Positions 24,479-36,784 are shown, counted from the stretch's first letter. The stretch: DNA of 64,000 bases from Tricholoma matsutake (GCA_026075535.2 AP026541.1:7440001-7504000); one strand, 5' to 3'. Translations and numbers: made by a program. Notes: generated by a model not told the origin, from the letters alone.

Positions 24479-25290
24479 CTGTGGCCCTCAGTTTGTGGCA
24501 GAGTTCACTCATGGGCTGTACCGACTTCTGGGGATCCAACTCCTTGCTTCAACTGCCTATCACCCACAAACTGATGGCCAGACTGAGCAAGTCAACCAGG
24601 AACTGGAGCAGTACATCTGCATCTTTGTCAATGAGTGCCAGGACAATTGGGACAATCTTCTCCCCTTGGCTGAGTTTGGATACAACAACCATGTCCATGC
24701 TTCCACTCAACAGACCCCTTTCCTCTTAGACACTGGACAGCATCCATGCATGGGATTTGAACCTCGCCAAACTCCCTCACACATCAAGATGGTGAATGAG
24801 TTCACAGAACACATGAGGGATAGCTTGGAGGAGGCAAAGGCAGCCTTAGCAAAGGTGAAGGACAACATGGCGTGCTTTTACAATCAACACCATTCTCCAG
24901 CCCCTCAGTACAAGATTGGTGATCAAGTTTATCTTGACTCCAGTGACATCTCCACCACACGTCCATCCGAGAAACTCATCCATCACTTCCTGGGACCTTT
25001 CCCCATTTTCAAGTGTGTTGAAACGCATGCCTATCATCTGTGCCTCCCAGCCTCCATGTCCAGACTCCACCCGGTATTCCATGTCGTCAAACTCCTTCCA
25101 GCTCCCCCAGATCCATTCCCAGGATGCCATTCACATCCACCACTGCTGCCTACAGTGATCAAGGGAGAACCCCAGTATGAAGTCAAATTGATCTTGGACA
25201 GCCAGTTGCATTGAGGTAAATTCCAGTATTTGGTGCACTGGAAGGGTTTGTTAAGAACTGATCCTAAGGTGCATGTCGGAATCCAGTCGG
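24479..25290 (+). pseudogene. B pol part 2: integrase core and chromodomain
   Basis: Continues directly from part 1: GPQFVAEFTHGLYRLLGI, then STAYHPQTDGQTEQVNQ with the catalytic glutamate, the C-terminal integrase domain (FLGPFPIFK, LHPVFHVVKLLP), and a chromodomain beginning FQYLVHWKG, broken by a TGA at 25213. Loss of the usual aromatic residues after WKG shows the chromodomain is decayed. Confidence 0.87.
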
Positions 25291-25745
25291 ATCCTGCAGG
25301 TGTTGATGGTGGGAGGTTATTGGGTCATAGCAGATCCTGCAGAAGGGGAACAGAAAGGACTTGGCTTCAACTTGTAAGAAGTTGCACCCTTCACCTCATC
25401 TGGTGTCCTAATTTCAAGACAAAGGTTTGGAGGTAGGAGCAGGTAAGTGCGGGAAGTATGGGAGGATGAGTGCAGAGGGACTTTGGTTAAGTTTGGTTGA
25501 AACCAGAACTTTGGAGGGAGAGCTAGAGGTTGAGTCAAATGAAGTTCGAACTCTTAGAGGATGGAGGTAGGAGTATAACAAGATTGGATTGGCAGATTTA
25601 TGTTGAGTCTAAGTCAAGTCTTTGTTGATATATGAACTGAGGAATGTAAGTCAGAACTAACTAGGCTTAAATACTGGGGTACGGAATCAGAGCAGAACAT
25701 CTCGGTAACTGTGGCAGTATCTCAACTGCATAGATAAATTACTTA
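25291..25745. other. Downstream of B, no gene seen
   Basis: Purine-rich sequence with no recognised coding region. It probably holds the 3' untranslated part of B and its junction with other DNA. It ends with the left target duplication of the hAT-like element (25746-25753). Confidence 0.4.
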
Positions 25746-25753
25746 GTGGGGGC

Positions 25754-26940
25754 TAGGGCATGGCATGGGTAACCCTCAGGTATATTTCCTCATACCCTTA
25801 CCCATACCCATGAACACCATACCCGCATGGGTACAGGTATGGTGTTACCACAGGTTTCCACGGGTTACCCATGGTTATTTGCGGGTTTCGAGAAGAATAC
25901 ATATTCTAATAACTTATTACACTAAACTAAGTTAATAGAAACCCCCTCGCTCGCATTTGGAGTGAGGGAGGGGTGGTGGACCTATTCTAATAAATAAATT
26001 ACATTAAATTAATATAGAAACCCCCCCCCCTCCACATTTTGAGTGAGGGAGGGGGTGTTGGTGCCTGTAGTCAATGAAAACAAAACAAAAAACCCCCCCT
26101 CTCACATTTGGAGCGAGGGAGGGGGGTGGTGCCTGTAGTCGCCGAGAACAGAATGAGTAACCCCCCCATTTGCATTTGCAGTGAGAGAGGGGGGGGTGCT
26201 GCCTGTAGTCATTGATCCCCGTTTCCACCCCACAAGCAGTTGCTTGTGGCGGCAGTTGGGTCCTCGGGTCCTCCTCCTGGTCATCGTCGTCATTCCACCC
26301 GCTATCCACCCACTATCCACCCCATGAGCAGTTGCTTGTGAGGCTGGGGCAGGTGGTGTGCCATCGTGATGTGGTGGCATTGGCATGGGGTCGTTCCATG
26401 TGAGCTCCTCGTTCCTAGGGAATTCCAATCTAGGAAATGAAAGAAACAAAATAGTTAGTTTATGAAAAAAGAAACGAACAAAAAAAAACTTACCATGGGC
26501 CCAAATGACACAATCACATTGTTTGGGCCTGGGTGACGTGGCACTGTTGGGTGTGTGTTGTTAGCTGTCATCATCTGTCATTATCAGTAGTTTAGAACCT
26601 GAAAAAGAAGAAACATAATCAATTAGTTTACAAAAAACAAGAAATGAAACACAAAAAAACTTACTATAGGCCCAAATGACGATTCACATTGTTTGGGCCA
26701 TGCTATGGTGGTGGTTGGATCATTGTATAGTTTAGAATCAGATGTGTCATGAGTATTCAACAAGGTCAGATGATTACTCACCTGACCAAAATCCAGGTAC
26801 TGGCATACCCGCACATACCTGTAACACCGTGGAAAAGGGTACAGTGTTGCCCGGGTATGGCAATCCCATACCCATACCTGTACCCATGCATACCCGTGAC
26901 CGGAAACACACAGTGTTACCCATACCTATGCCGTGCCCTA
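25754..26940. mobile_element. hAT-like non-autonomous element 1
   Basis: 1187 bp, flanked by a perfect 8-bp direct repeat GTGGGGGC (25746-25753 and 26941-26948). Ends are imperfect inverted repeats: TAGGGCATGGCATGGGTAAC on the left, TAGGGCACGGCATAGG on the right read inward. The 8-bp duplication and TAGGG ends fit hAT. No transposase is visible. It contains a G/C-run minisatellite and two copies of an imperfect palindrome shared with the other hAT-like elements. Confidence 0.88.
25935..26215. repeat. Hairpin-forming minisatellite in hAT-like element 1
   Basis: Four units of 70-90 bp, each with a C-run, a short spacer such as GCATTTGGAGTGAG, and a G-run (for example CCCCTCGCTC against GAGTGAGGGAGGGG). 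Each unit can fold on itself, and its G-runs could form quadruplexes. Confidence 0.8.
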
Positions 26941-27033
26941 GTGGGGGCTGCACAGGAGTCTGTAGTCAAATTTGCAAAAAAGACGGCAGCCTTGAGAAGG
27001 CAGCCTGATGCACAGCAGTGTGGGCAGTGCAAG

Positions 27034-30000
27034 TGGTGTTTGAGGGTCCAGTCCATAAGACCAGAAAAAGACCAGACCCTTAACCAAACTTAACTGAACT
27101 GTCGGTCTCAGTCCATCCAAAATGGCCTGCAGTTAGTGTATCAAGGTTCAGTCATAGGACCGAAGACCAAACTGGACTGAACTGCGGTCCATGCATCAGT
27201 CCAGTCTATTTTTCTCACAAAGTGTGTAACCAAAACCGTGGTTCGGTTAACAGTTAACTTACTTTGAAAACATTTGAAAACCATTGTAAAACCGGTTGTA
27301 ACCAGTCTTTTTGCACTTAGTTTATATACCCTATAGAATAATAAACTAATGTACATATTATGTATAATAAGCTAACTACGAGGGGGAGGCCATGTCAATC
27401 GCTGGGTTTTATATATGTAGTAGTAGTTGTACTTGTTTGTTCACAGTAAATGAACATGTTACATGTTGTTTGCATCATGCAAAGTTGGTGTGTTTGGTTA
27501 CAATGACCCACATTCCCTCTGTCCACACTCACCACCAATGACACACATGCGAGGGGCCTGAGGCCCCTCAACACAATGTAAACTAAGTATTTTTATTGTT
27601 GTTTTCATTCTTGTTCAAGTACTAACTGGTTTTTTCTGTTGTTTTTAGGTTATCTACTACTTTTTACAATGACACACAATGCACACCCAACTCTTACTCC
27701 CCATCCAAATGGGATGTGAGGGCCTTGTTTGGGGAGAAATGGAGACTATGAGGGTGACAAGAAGGGAGAACGAGGGGACAAGGGAAAGGTGGGGGCCATT
27801 TTCTTCTTCTTTGCTTTGTTTTATCCACTAACAATATGTTTTATTTCTTTAATTCCCACACCTTGCCTGCTAATGACACCCATTGCCATGAGCCACTGCT
27901 CGTGGGGTGGTGGATTCTTTACCTCACCGCCTACAGGATGACACCCATGCCTGCGAGCAACTGCTTGCAGGGTGGTTTTGTTTCACTCCGGATGACCGCC
28001 ACACCACCACCACCACCCCTTGCTCGCAAACGCCAGACGGGTGGGTGGGTGGTTCTATGTTTCACTCAGACACCCACCAATCAACAACCACGCACACCCA
28101 CGAGCAACTGTTCATGGGGTGAATCCCTACCCTGGCCCCAGCCCCAGTGCTGTCCAGTGACGACCACCACCAATGCCACGTCACACAGCACCACCACCCC
28201 GCATGTGAGCCACTGCTCATAGGGAGGTATGGAGGTGCTGATGACAACAGCCAGGAGGGATGACAAATGAGGGGGAATGACAAACAGCAGGGAATGACAA
28301 ACAATGGGGAATGACAAACAAACAGCAGTGGGACCCCACCCTTGCTACAATCACGAGATGGTGGGGCTATTTCTTTTCGTTTTCTTTTTCTTTTTCAAAT
28401 TTTCATTCTGCATGTAGTTACACTGCACTGCTGCGAGCAACTGCTCGCAGGGTGTATTTATTTATTTTGTATACATAATTAAATTAAGTTAGTTGTGCCC
28501 AAAAAACAGGGGGAAAACCAGTCCAAACTGGTTTTTTTGGATTGTAACTGAACTGATAGAACTGGTTCTAATCAGTTCAGTTATGGTCCAACTGACTTGG
28601 GGTGCTGGTCTAGACCGGTTACGGTTATGGTTAAGCCTCTTAGAGGTCGAAAAACTGGACTGAACTGAACCTTAAAACATTACCTGCAGTCCAGTTAGCG
28701 GTTGATACTTATTTAAAAGTCACAAAAACCAATCAAAGACCGGTCTCAACCAGTCTTTTCATACCCACAAATAACTATGTATTCATGTACCTAAATACTA
28801 AAGTTACTTATACATATATACCAACAAGAGGGGGGATGCCCCAAGAATAAGTGGGGAGGTCTGTGATTATGTATCTTTGAAGTCATTGTACATGTTTGTC
28901 TTAGCTGTACATGTTTGTTTACAGTAAATGAACACAGATGTGTCACATGTCGACGCATTTGTTTGTAATTACAAACATTCATGTGTGATGGACATCCTGT
29001 GCCGCATCACCACCTGGTCCACAACCACAACCACACAAACCAACAAATGCAAAGCAGGGGCCCAAACAATGACCTAGCATCAGTTGGGCCCCCTATGGTA
29101 TGTTTTTTATGTTTTATTTCTTCTTCTTTTACTAACTACATTTTTTTCTTTGTTTTTAGTTGCATTTTGATCATGACAGCTCCCATATCAAATGATGCAT
29201 GCAAGCCTTGCATTACCGCTGTGAGCCTCTGCTTGCAGGGTAGCAATGGGCCTGTTTCTGGATGACAACAATGATGACGGCCAATGCCAGCACCCTACGC
29301 TGTCGCTGTGAGCCTCTGCTTGCAGGATGGCAATGGGCCCTTTGCTGGACAACAACCTAGGCCACCAACACCACATCACACAGCACCATCACCCTGCCTG
29401 CAAGCCACTGCTCGTGGGGGGAGATGGAGGTGCTGACAATGATGAATTGTGGGGATGACAACAACAACGACAAATCAGGGGACAACAATGAATCATGTGG
29501 ATGATGAAGGCGATGCATTGCAGGGACAACAAAGGCAATGAATCAGGGGGACAACACAATGAGTGGGGGGACAACAAACAACAATGTGAACAAACAACAA
29601 AACACCAGGAATGAGGAATAGCAGGGACAACAAACAGCAAATCACAGTGAACAGCAGGGACAACGACAATGACAAATCAAGGGGATGATGAATAGCATGG
29701 ACAACAAATGGTGGGGATGACAAACAGCGGGGAAAGGGACAATGGGAAGCATGAATGGCAGGGACAAGACAACAACCCCCCACCCTCACTACAAACACAA
29801 GACGGTGGGGCTATTTTTAATTATCTTGTTCTTTTTTCTTTTTCTTTCAGTCTTTTAGCAACACCGCTGTGAGCAACTGCTCGCAGGGTGTAAATATAAT
29901 TAGTTTTATTTACTATATAATATAATTTAGTTAGACTCATAAAAACAGCCCAAAGACTGGTTAAAACTGGTCTTTGGGGGTCAACCGAACCAAAGAGGAC

Positions 30001-30120
30001 CAGTCCCATTCAGTTCAGTTGTGGTCTTGCTGATGTGGGTGTCGGTTTGGACCAGTTCTGGTCCACAGTTGACCCCCCTTGGGGTCAAAAAACTGGACTG
30101 AACTGGACCCTTAAACACTA
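27034..30120. mobile_element. hAT-like element 2, interrupted by element 3
   Basis: Flanked by a perfect 8-bp repeat AGTGCAAG (27026-27033 and 30121-30128). Ends: TGGTGTTTGAGGGTCCAGT on the left, TAGTGTTTAAGGGTCCAGT on the right read inward. The element proper is about 1.54 kb; element 3 sits 100 bp inside its left end. No convincing transposase. Internal sequence has AC-rich and GACAACAA-rich tracts and repeated GAGCNNCTGCTC palindromes. Confidence 0.88.
27134..28682. mobile_element. hAT-like element 3 nested in element 2
   Basis: 1549 bp, flanked by a perfect 8-bp repeat CCTGCAGT (27126-27133 and 28683-28690). Ends TAGTGTATCAAGGTTCAGT on the left and TAATGTTTTAAGGTTCAGT on the right read inward, so it is a relative of its host element. 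No transposase seen. Confidence 0.88.
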
Positions 30121-30370
30121 AGTGCAAGGTGGCTGGGAACAAAAGTGGAAGGAGTCAGTGGATGTTGGGTTCGAGGTGCAGAAAAGGGTCAGATGTGTGC
30201 AGGTTCTGATCAGGCGAGGAACAGTTCTTGACAGTATTTCTCCCCTAGTGCCAAGCCTACGAGGCACGTGGGCATTTGAGTCCAAATAAGGAAGTTGGTT
30301 GAATTTCTGAATGTGGCAGTTGGTTGAAAAAAAATTCAACATTGGGTCTTACCACCACCACCTATTCAAT

Positions 30371-30596
30371 ATGTCACCAGCACTCTCCATGAACACCAAG
30401 TTGGCTGCAATGAAGGCCCAACAAGAACAGATGGAGCGGGAGGTGAGGGAGCTAGAGGAGGAGGCAAAGAGGCAGGAAGAGGAGGAGCAGAGGGCACAGG
30501 AGATGCAAAAAGCAGCAGAGGAGGCTGCCAAGGCTGAGGAGCATGCCAGGAGGCAGAGGTGCAGAAGAAAGAAGCAGTGGCTGCACGAAAAGCAGA
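30371..30596 (+). pseudogene. Coiled-coil gene, first part of exon 1, cut by element M
   Basis: Starts at 30371 (MSPALSMNTKLAAMKAQQ) and is almost wholly a charged Glu/Gln/Arg/Ala coiled coil. At 30596 it is cut by element M; the reading frame resumes in phase at 43521. Many Agaricomycete genomes have proteins of this build, with a coiled coil followed by a basic linker and a cysteine cluster; this is recalled, not tested. The 240 bp upstream (30129-30370) may be its promoter. Function unknown. Confidence 0.6.
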
Positions 30597-31618
30597 TGAC
30601 TCTCAGTGATACTTGATACTGAGTTTAACACCAATAAAACACAAACCCTACAACTGCACGTGCGTTCTAATTGCAAAGGTTTGGCTAGAGGGTCTCGGTT
30701 CGTCCTTCGAAATACAACTGAACCTGATACAAGAATAATAGTGATAGTTGAGAAGATGCAGTGATGTGGAACAGTGCGGAAAGCAAACGCGGATGCAAAA
30801 GATTTAATAATATGAAGGTCCAGTACAACGATACAATAAGCGCAACCGAAATGCACAACGCGATACGATAATGTGCAATAAGATGAAGGCACAACGCAGC
30901 AATTCGAGTGCAGGACTATGTAGAACTTCAAAAATGAGCACTATGTGAGAGGGAGCGGGAATGAGGTTAATGTCTGATTCTCCTTTCTTCTAGGCACTAT
31001 TTTACAAGACTGTTTTATGCTACGAAAATTAAAGTAAAAGGAGTTAGATGAAAAAGCACAAGCTCTCAGATCGCAAGTTCTGCCCGTAAAAACAATTGCC
31101 TTGATAAGAAGATAAAAGAGGACAAAATGAATATAATGTTGGATCACAAATGGTTACCATATTTGGTGCACCTTCATTGATGTGCTTCGGGCTTCTCAGA
31201 GTTTGTGTGAACAATAGTGCTATGCAGTAGGAACGCCTGATGTTGTTAATGAATATTGATTATATCATCGTTCTGACCATGGAGTGACTGGAATGAGTGG
31301 CTGATGTATGATACTATCAAAACTGCAAAAGGTGCAAAAGGTGCAAAAAGGTGCAAAAAGGTGCATAAAGGCACATTTGGTGAACGCAGATCGCTGATGT
31401 GGAAGGGTGTGGAGAATGACCTTGTAAGATACCGAATTGCTTGAACAGTGGATTGGAATCGTAGTCCAGTGTATAAGGCCATTTTAGAGAAGTCACAAAG
31501 GAAAGCACAAAATGCAGCTTGTAGCATAGTGCGCCAGATGATTGGAACATTTTATGAATGTTAGTAGAATCGCGAAAAATACCATAGTGCGTGCGCAGAA
31601 CAGTATGCAGTTGTATCA
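30597..31618 (-). repeat. M 3' LTR
   Basis: 1022 bp, read on + as TGACTCTCAGTGATACT...GTATCA. Pairs with 42516-43520. It has about four GGTGCAAAA units near 31323-31368 where the partner has two GGCGCAAAA units. Confidence 0.93.
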
Positions 31619-31654
31619 TATCCTCCCAACTGAAGTCTTGACTGTCCTCAGTCA
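31619..31654 (-). other. M hairpin plus polypurine tract
   Basis: On the minus strand: TGACTGAGGACAGTCA (perfect 6-bp stem, loop AGGA), then CTTCAGTTGGGAGGATA running to the LTR start TGATACAACTG. Confidence 0.85.
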
Positions 31655-31734
31655 TCCAATGAAGTGTCAGCGGAGCAGTGTGCTCATGTAAGCAATGTTT
31701 GATGCGCTGCCTTCTGCTTCTTATCTATCAACCA

Positions 31735-33308
31735 ATGCCATCTATCCTCAACAACTCTTTGCAACCTCGCAATTTGACGTTCCAAATAACTTCTGCATTC
31801 ACTAGTGCACTCAGAGATGCCATCTTATCACTGGAGATGACCATTCCCACTCTTGGAAGTAAAGAATCTGTCCTACAAGCTTGGGGTGAACATTTCTGTG
31901 GAAAATTGGTGCACATTTTTTGTATTATGATTGGAACATCGATAAATGATGCAGTCTGGGTAGGAGATGTATAAAAGATGTCCCGATACCATCTGGGTCA
32001 ATTGGGAACTTGAAGCGCTGTTGGTAAAAGCGCACGCCGTGTTTTGCAAAGTCCTGCATAAGGAATGGTTGGAATGGGGTACAGAATTGATGCCTGACAT
32101 GTTAGAACATAACCGCAAGGCCGAGAGGCAAGCTAAAATTGAGCGGACGATGTTGGAACTTGCAGAGCGAAAGAAAAATCACACACATCGAGTCGACACA
32201 CGAGAAGTGCAGCAAGCATCTTTGATGAAGGATATGATGGCACCCAGGGCGAATATGGAACGGATTGAAGGGGAATTTCGAGTTTTAGATGAAGCAAAGG
32301 CATTGGATGAACAGGAAGTGAGGGAGGACAAAGAAAATTGGCTGAATTTGACGTCGTCGCTGTTAGATCTGGGACCAGATGTCAACATGGACAGTGAAGA
32401 TAGTACGATGTATCGGACGAGCACATTTCCAACCGAGGGGGAAAGCGAACTTGGCAAAGATGAAGCAGTGACCCATGGCAGGGATAGCATGGTGTCAAAG
32501 CGAGTGACACATCAATCTGTCTACGTTGTGGTTCCTCCTATGCCTACTGAACAGGCTGCTTTGCAGGGTGATTGTGGTCCAGTGAGTGGCATATTGATTC
32601 TATTAGCGCTTTTTCTCAGTGTACGCTGTTTTTCAAAGTGCGATAACTGTCATCAGACAATTAAGTCGACTAAATGCATTGTCGTCAGCAGGAAGCGGTG
32701 TTCAAACTATGTGAAGTCAAAGCACAAATGCAAATGGACGGATCAGACAACAGCGGAGTTGCGCAGAAAGAAGGCTGTTAAAACATCGAAGACTCAGGTA
32801 CCTGGTGAGTGGCTCAGGTTAATAAATGGTAGGCCTGCATAATCCGATTTGGTAGGAGGTGAAACACCATCTGACAATGATGATGAAATCGAGGTTATCA
32901 ACAGTCCGCCAACAGGTTGGAATTTGAAGCGCAGGAAGATCACACCCGAGGCGCCCATTACATCACAAGAACATCCAAGGCCTCATCATCTTATCGTGAA
33001 GCAGACGGATACAGAGTCGCAGGGAGGGCATACGAGTATGTGCGAGGACGTTTCTGAGGGAGCCAGTTGAGGAATGGATAGCCAGTCTCAGGGGGACAGT
33101 GGAGGTGCTGAGTGTGGCGCAATGTCAGTCGTTGGCCACCATTCTTGAGGCAGCGCATAGTTGCTTGTCGCAGGATGTTCAAGCTTCTCTCGTCGAAGTC
33201 GAGGTTGTGCAAAGTCAGTTGTGGAGTGTGGAACAGGCACAGCGGGAGGCAAAATTGAAATTGGATGCTGTGGTGAAGCGTCTTGAGGCACTCGAAGATG
33301 AGGAGTAG
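31735..33308 (+). pseudogene. M antisense accessory gene with zinc-cluster-like domain
   Basis: Opposite strand to M gag-pol, between pol and the 3' LTR. Exon 1 (from 31735) resembles the other copies in LQAWGEHFCGKL; exon 2 is a long charged helical region open for about 200 codons from 31967. The cysteine exon begins, as in the other copies, directly at the first Cys (about 32639): CDNCHQTIKSTKC, IVVSRKRC, SNYVKSKHKC. The CX2C second half has lost one Cys (Tyr). An exon with an acidic-basic linker (SDNDDEIEVINSPPTGW) follows and a C-terminal coiled coil ends at 33308 (VVKRLEALEDEE). Stops near 33069 and 33090 may mark further introns or decay. Function unknown. Confidence 0.75.
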
Positions 33309-33520
33309 TCGTGTCCTGTGTCCAATGTTATTCCTGTACAATTGATGTATTCTGTGTTGTCGTGAATTAGAACATTTTCTTTGTGTTGGAAACATGCTTT
33401 TGTGCTTATGTGCGCAAAAGTATTGCAAAATGTGTGGAAATATAAAAGGATGTAACAACTGATAAGGGTGTTGGAAACGGAAACTGTGTAGGCACAGAAA
33501 TATGCATAACTCCGATTGCT

Positions 33521-33555
33521 CTCCTCCCAACTGAAATCTTGACTGTCCACAGTCA
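33521..33555 (-). other. Second hairpin-polypurine module in M
   Basis: On the minus strand TGACTGTGGACAGTCA (perfect 6-bp stem), then TTTCAGTTGGGAGGAG. It lies between the end of pol and the accessory gene, so that the accessory gene is bracketed by two copies of the module. Confidence 0.75.
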
Positions 33556-33766
33556 CTAAGATGGTTGGGGGAGGAAAGAAAATTATTGAAATATGGGAAA
33601 GGCTCAGTAGATCATCATGGCCAAAAAACCCATAGGTTGCGCAATCGTGGAATATGTCCAGTCGCGACTTTAAAGAAAGAGAATAGTCCAAAAATAAAAG
33701 TGAAAATAGAGCACATAAACAGGAAAAAGAAAAACATGCATATGGCGGTGCGCAAAAGAAAATGCG

Positions 33767-34989
33767 CTAATCCGCATCCTCGATGTTGCTTTCATCATCT
33801 TGTACCTCTCCAGGATCGGTATCATCTTCATCATCTGAGCCTGTGATCTCTGATTCTTCCATCTCTTGTAGACGAGTGGTACTGATGTCGAGCACTATAT
33901 CTGGAATTGCGATGAATTTGCGTGCATGATAGGGAACTAGTCAGAAAGTGGCAATCGGTTGATCAAATACAGTTCCATCGAGTTTGGAGACAATATAAGC
34001 TCCACCTTTGTTTCGGGAGACAATGATGAGGGGTCCTAAATATCGCGGTCACATTTTGCGGTTGAGACTTTTCTCAATCGCTGTATTGCGCATAAGTACT
34101 AAATCACCTCTTTGGAAGTTAAAATTGCGGATAGTCTTCCAATGTAGGTGCTTGGAACACTTGGTGGCTTTGTGTCTTGTGGCGTAGACTCGGGAGTGAA
34201 TGTGCTCGAGGTCTTCTGGCCACTTTTGTAAAGCACGTGCTCATCTCGCGATTAAATCAGTGGTCAAAAGAATGGAATCAGGGGGCAGGATTAAGGTATG
34301 TTGCTTCAATGATGTTGAGGGGAATCAAAGGTTGCATTCCTGTGACGATAAAATATGGAGAAACACCAAGACATTTTCAAATTGTGATGCGCTCTGCCCA
34401 AAAGACAGAATAGAGTGATTGAAACCATTTTGACTCGACCCCATCGGCGGCTTTAGTGAGTGCTTGATGTACATCGAAGTGTGCGTGTTCAACAATACCG
34501 TTAGCTCGAGAGTTATAACCGGAAATGCAAATATGGTTTAAATGATAGCACTTACTAAGGTATGCAAGCGCTTTGACAAAGGGTTTGCCATTGTCCATGA
34601 CGATCTCATAAAGTGTGCCCCATCTGCATATGAGGTCTTGGAACATCCAATCGCCAAGCGCAGTCAAATTTTCCTTAGCTAGTGCATGGAATTCGGGCCA
34701 AGTCGAAAGCGAACAGCGGCCCTGGATGATATATTTCTTTCCAAAAGATGTTGGCAAATGCATGGTGTTGATATAAACCTTGCCAAAAAGCGGAGCAGGC
34801 ATCACGACGACCGGTGGTATGAGAACCTTCTGTGTTTGTTGTATTTGACAAATGTGACAGGTGCAAACAAACCAAACTATATCGTCGATGACGTGAGGCC
34901 ACCAAAAGCATCCTAGTAAAGCAGCGTGAGTCACATAAAATCGCATATGACCAATGTTGTTGTGTACTGCATGCAATATTGAAAGACGT
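33767..34989 (-). pseudogene. M integrase
   Basis: Reads from the split RLSILHAVHNNIGH through CFWWPHVIDD and CHICQIQQTQK (HHCC finger), KVYINTMH, VMDNGKPF and NGIVE (34 residues between the D and E), to a GPY/F-like block and an acidic C-terminus ending at 33767. A few stops interrupt the C-terminal third. Solo LTR N4 separates it from the linker at 36368. No chromodomain. Confidence 0.85.
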
Positions 34990-36367
34990 TGATGATGCTC
35001 AACCTGGAAACCCAAACAAAACCCACAAAATGGCTTCGGATGGTATAACACGAGTCAGAGGAAGGATGCGAGGCCCTCTAGATGTCACCTGTCAGACCGA
35101 CCATCAAATAGTCATAAAACAACTGCTTGTCAAAGCAGTTCAAGGCTAAAAGAATGTGTTTTGAGGACTTGCAATGATTCTCGAGGGGTTGCAATGATTT
35201 GTGAGACGTTGCGATGATTTTCGAGATGTTGCAATGCTTTTGAGATATCGCGATATTTTTCAAAGAAGTTTCAAGGAATTTCGAGTGCACAGATATGTTC
35301 GGATGCAAGATCGGGGGACTAGACGAGTAGTAGAAGTGAAGAAAAGGCTAATCAAGGGAAGCAAGAGTGAAAATAGCGTAATGCGAGGAATTTCGAGGAA
35401 TTTCGAGGAAGTTTAGCATAAAACACCAAACTTTGGACTGAATAAGACTAAACTGTACTCTCAAATCACTGTGATCTGGGAGGAAGACAACGACTTTCTT
35501 GTTTTTCTTTGTATCTGGTACATCTTTTTATATAAAATAAAGAAAGTACCTAAAAAGGCTAGAGAACATGAGGCAAACATGTGGAAAACTCGAGGCAAAA
35601 GACAATATAAGTATATCAGAACAATAAAGCAAGCCTAGAAGGGGTGAATATAACACATGATGAAGAAATAATAAGAAAGAATAGCTAAAACTGGACTGTC
35701 CTTCTTATAAATTAAATAAAAGATCGGAAACTGCTTCGAGCGGATTGTATGCGTGCACATGTGGTCGAAATGTGTTCGATATACGTGATATAGTGTCCCA
35801 TGTGTCCAGCATGCGTCCGAAGATTGTTCGAACAGGAAATACTGTGTCCGACGATGTTTTTCGAGGTTCGATGATTTTCGAAGATTTTCGAAGATTCTTC
35901 GGACTTTGTTCATGGCCCGATATCAGTGCGATATTGTTCGACAATGGTAGGGGATACGTCTGGCATGTGTGCGATGATTATTCGGATAGCGATATAGTGT
36001 CCGATGTCGATTTGCGATGTTTGATGATTTTTGAAGTCGGTCAAGGAAATATCGGACTTGTTTGAAGGCCGATATCACTGTGATATTGCTCGATACTGGT
36101 TCGAAACTCATTGACAATGTTCCAAGTGTATATCCTAAGCTGCACGAAGGTCGGGGGAATTGTACTATGGTGGCAGAAGGCATACAAAGAATTTCGAAGT
36201 ATATTCGTGACTTTGTAGAGGTTTGTAGAGGTTTGTAGGGCTTTGGAGGGGTTCATAGAGCTTTGGAGGGGTTCGTAGAGCTTTGGAGGGGTTCGTATGG
36301 GTTCGTAGAGGCTCGACGACAATCGTAGATGTGTTTTCCGAGCTTGAACGACAAGGTGGACCTATCA
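34990..36367 (-). repeat. Solo LTR N4
   Basis: 1378 bp, minus orientation (TGATGATGCTC...GGTGGACCTATCA). Flanks ACGT (34986-34989) and ATGT (36368-36371) reconstruct to ACGT; removing it rejoins the M pol frame in QRLSILHAV. Confidence 0.92.
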
Positions 36368-36712
36368 ATGTTGTGACTGCCATATAATGAGCTGATGTGC
36401 ACCTTGGGGATGTTGTCGCCACAACCATTTGTCGTCTTTGAAGAAGCCAGTTGCATAGTGCATAAAGGTGTCATACTCCGCATCGGAAAAGTCACTAGGA
36501 CACTGCAAAGTGTCCATCCAAATCCAAACTAATTCCAGTTTCTTGTCTTCTGCATCAGCTGCTGGACTGCGAGGTACTTGGCTATAATCATCATCATACA
36601 TAGGTGCAGGATCGCGGGGGCTTTGCACTTTCAATGAGGGTTCTGGCTGCATTAGCGTGAATAGCTGCGGCATAACCGAATGGCCAATAGGATCTTTCAT
36701 GATGTTTGCCAC
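36368..36712 (-). pseudogene. M pol linker between RNase H and integrase
   Basis: A 115-codon open stretch (NIMKDPIGHSVMPQ, then FSDAEYDTFMHYATGFF) that corresponds to the region before the integrase zinc finger in N2 and N6 (LSDTEYATFVQYCTEFF). It ends at N4. Its upstream neighbour is the inverted RT segment. Confidence 0.8.
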
Positions 36713-36784
36713 ATTCTACAACTGAGATTCTGACTTATACTGTACTGTACATTGACGATGTTCTGGAAAAAGGTCCCTTGACAC

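Larger units (their letters stand above)
21259..25745 (+). mobile_element. Chromodomain-type gypsy element B, partial
   Basis: The host of N1 and of solo LTR N3. Only the 3' half of pol is left: RT from VQDYRRLN, RNase H, integrase and a decayed chromodomain. No LTR of its own is recognisable; the 3' end is uncertain and is placed at the target duplication of the next hAT-like element. Confidence 0.7.

Noticed and set aside
26004..26449. Proline/glycine-rich open frames in hAT-like element 1
   Set aside because: They are translations of the G/C-run minisatellite and palindromes, with no coding signature.
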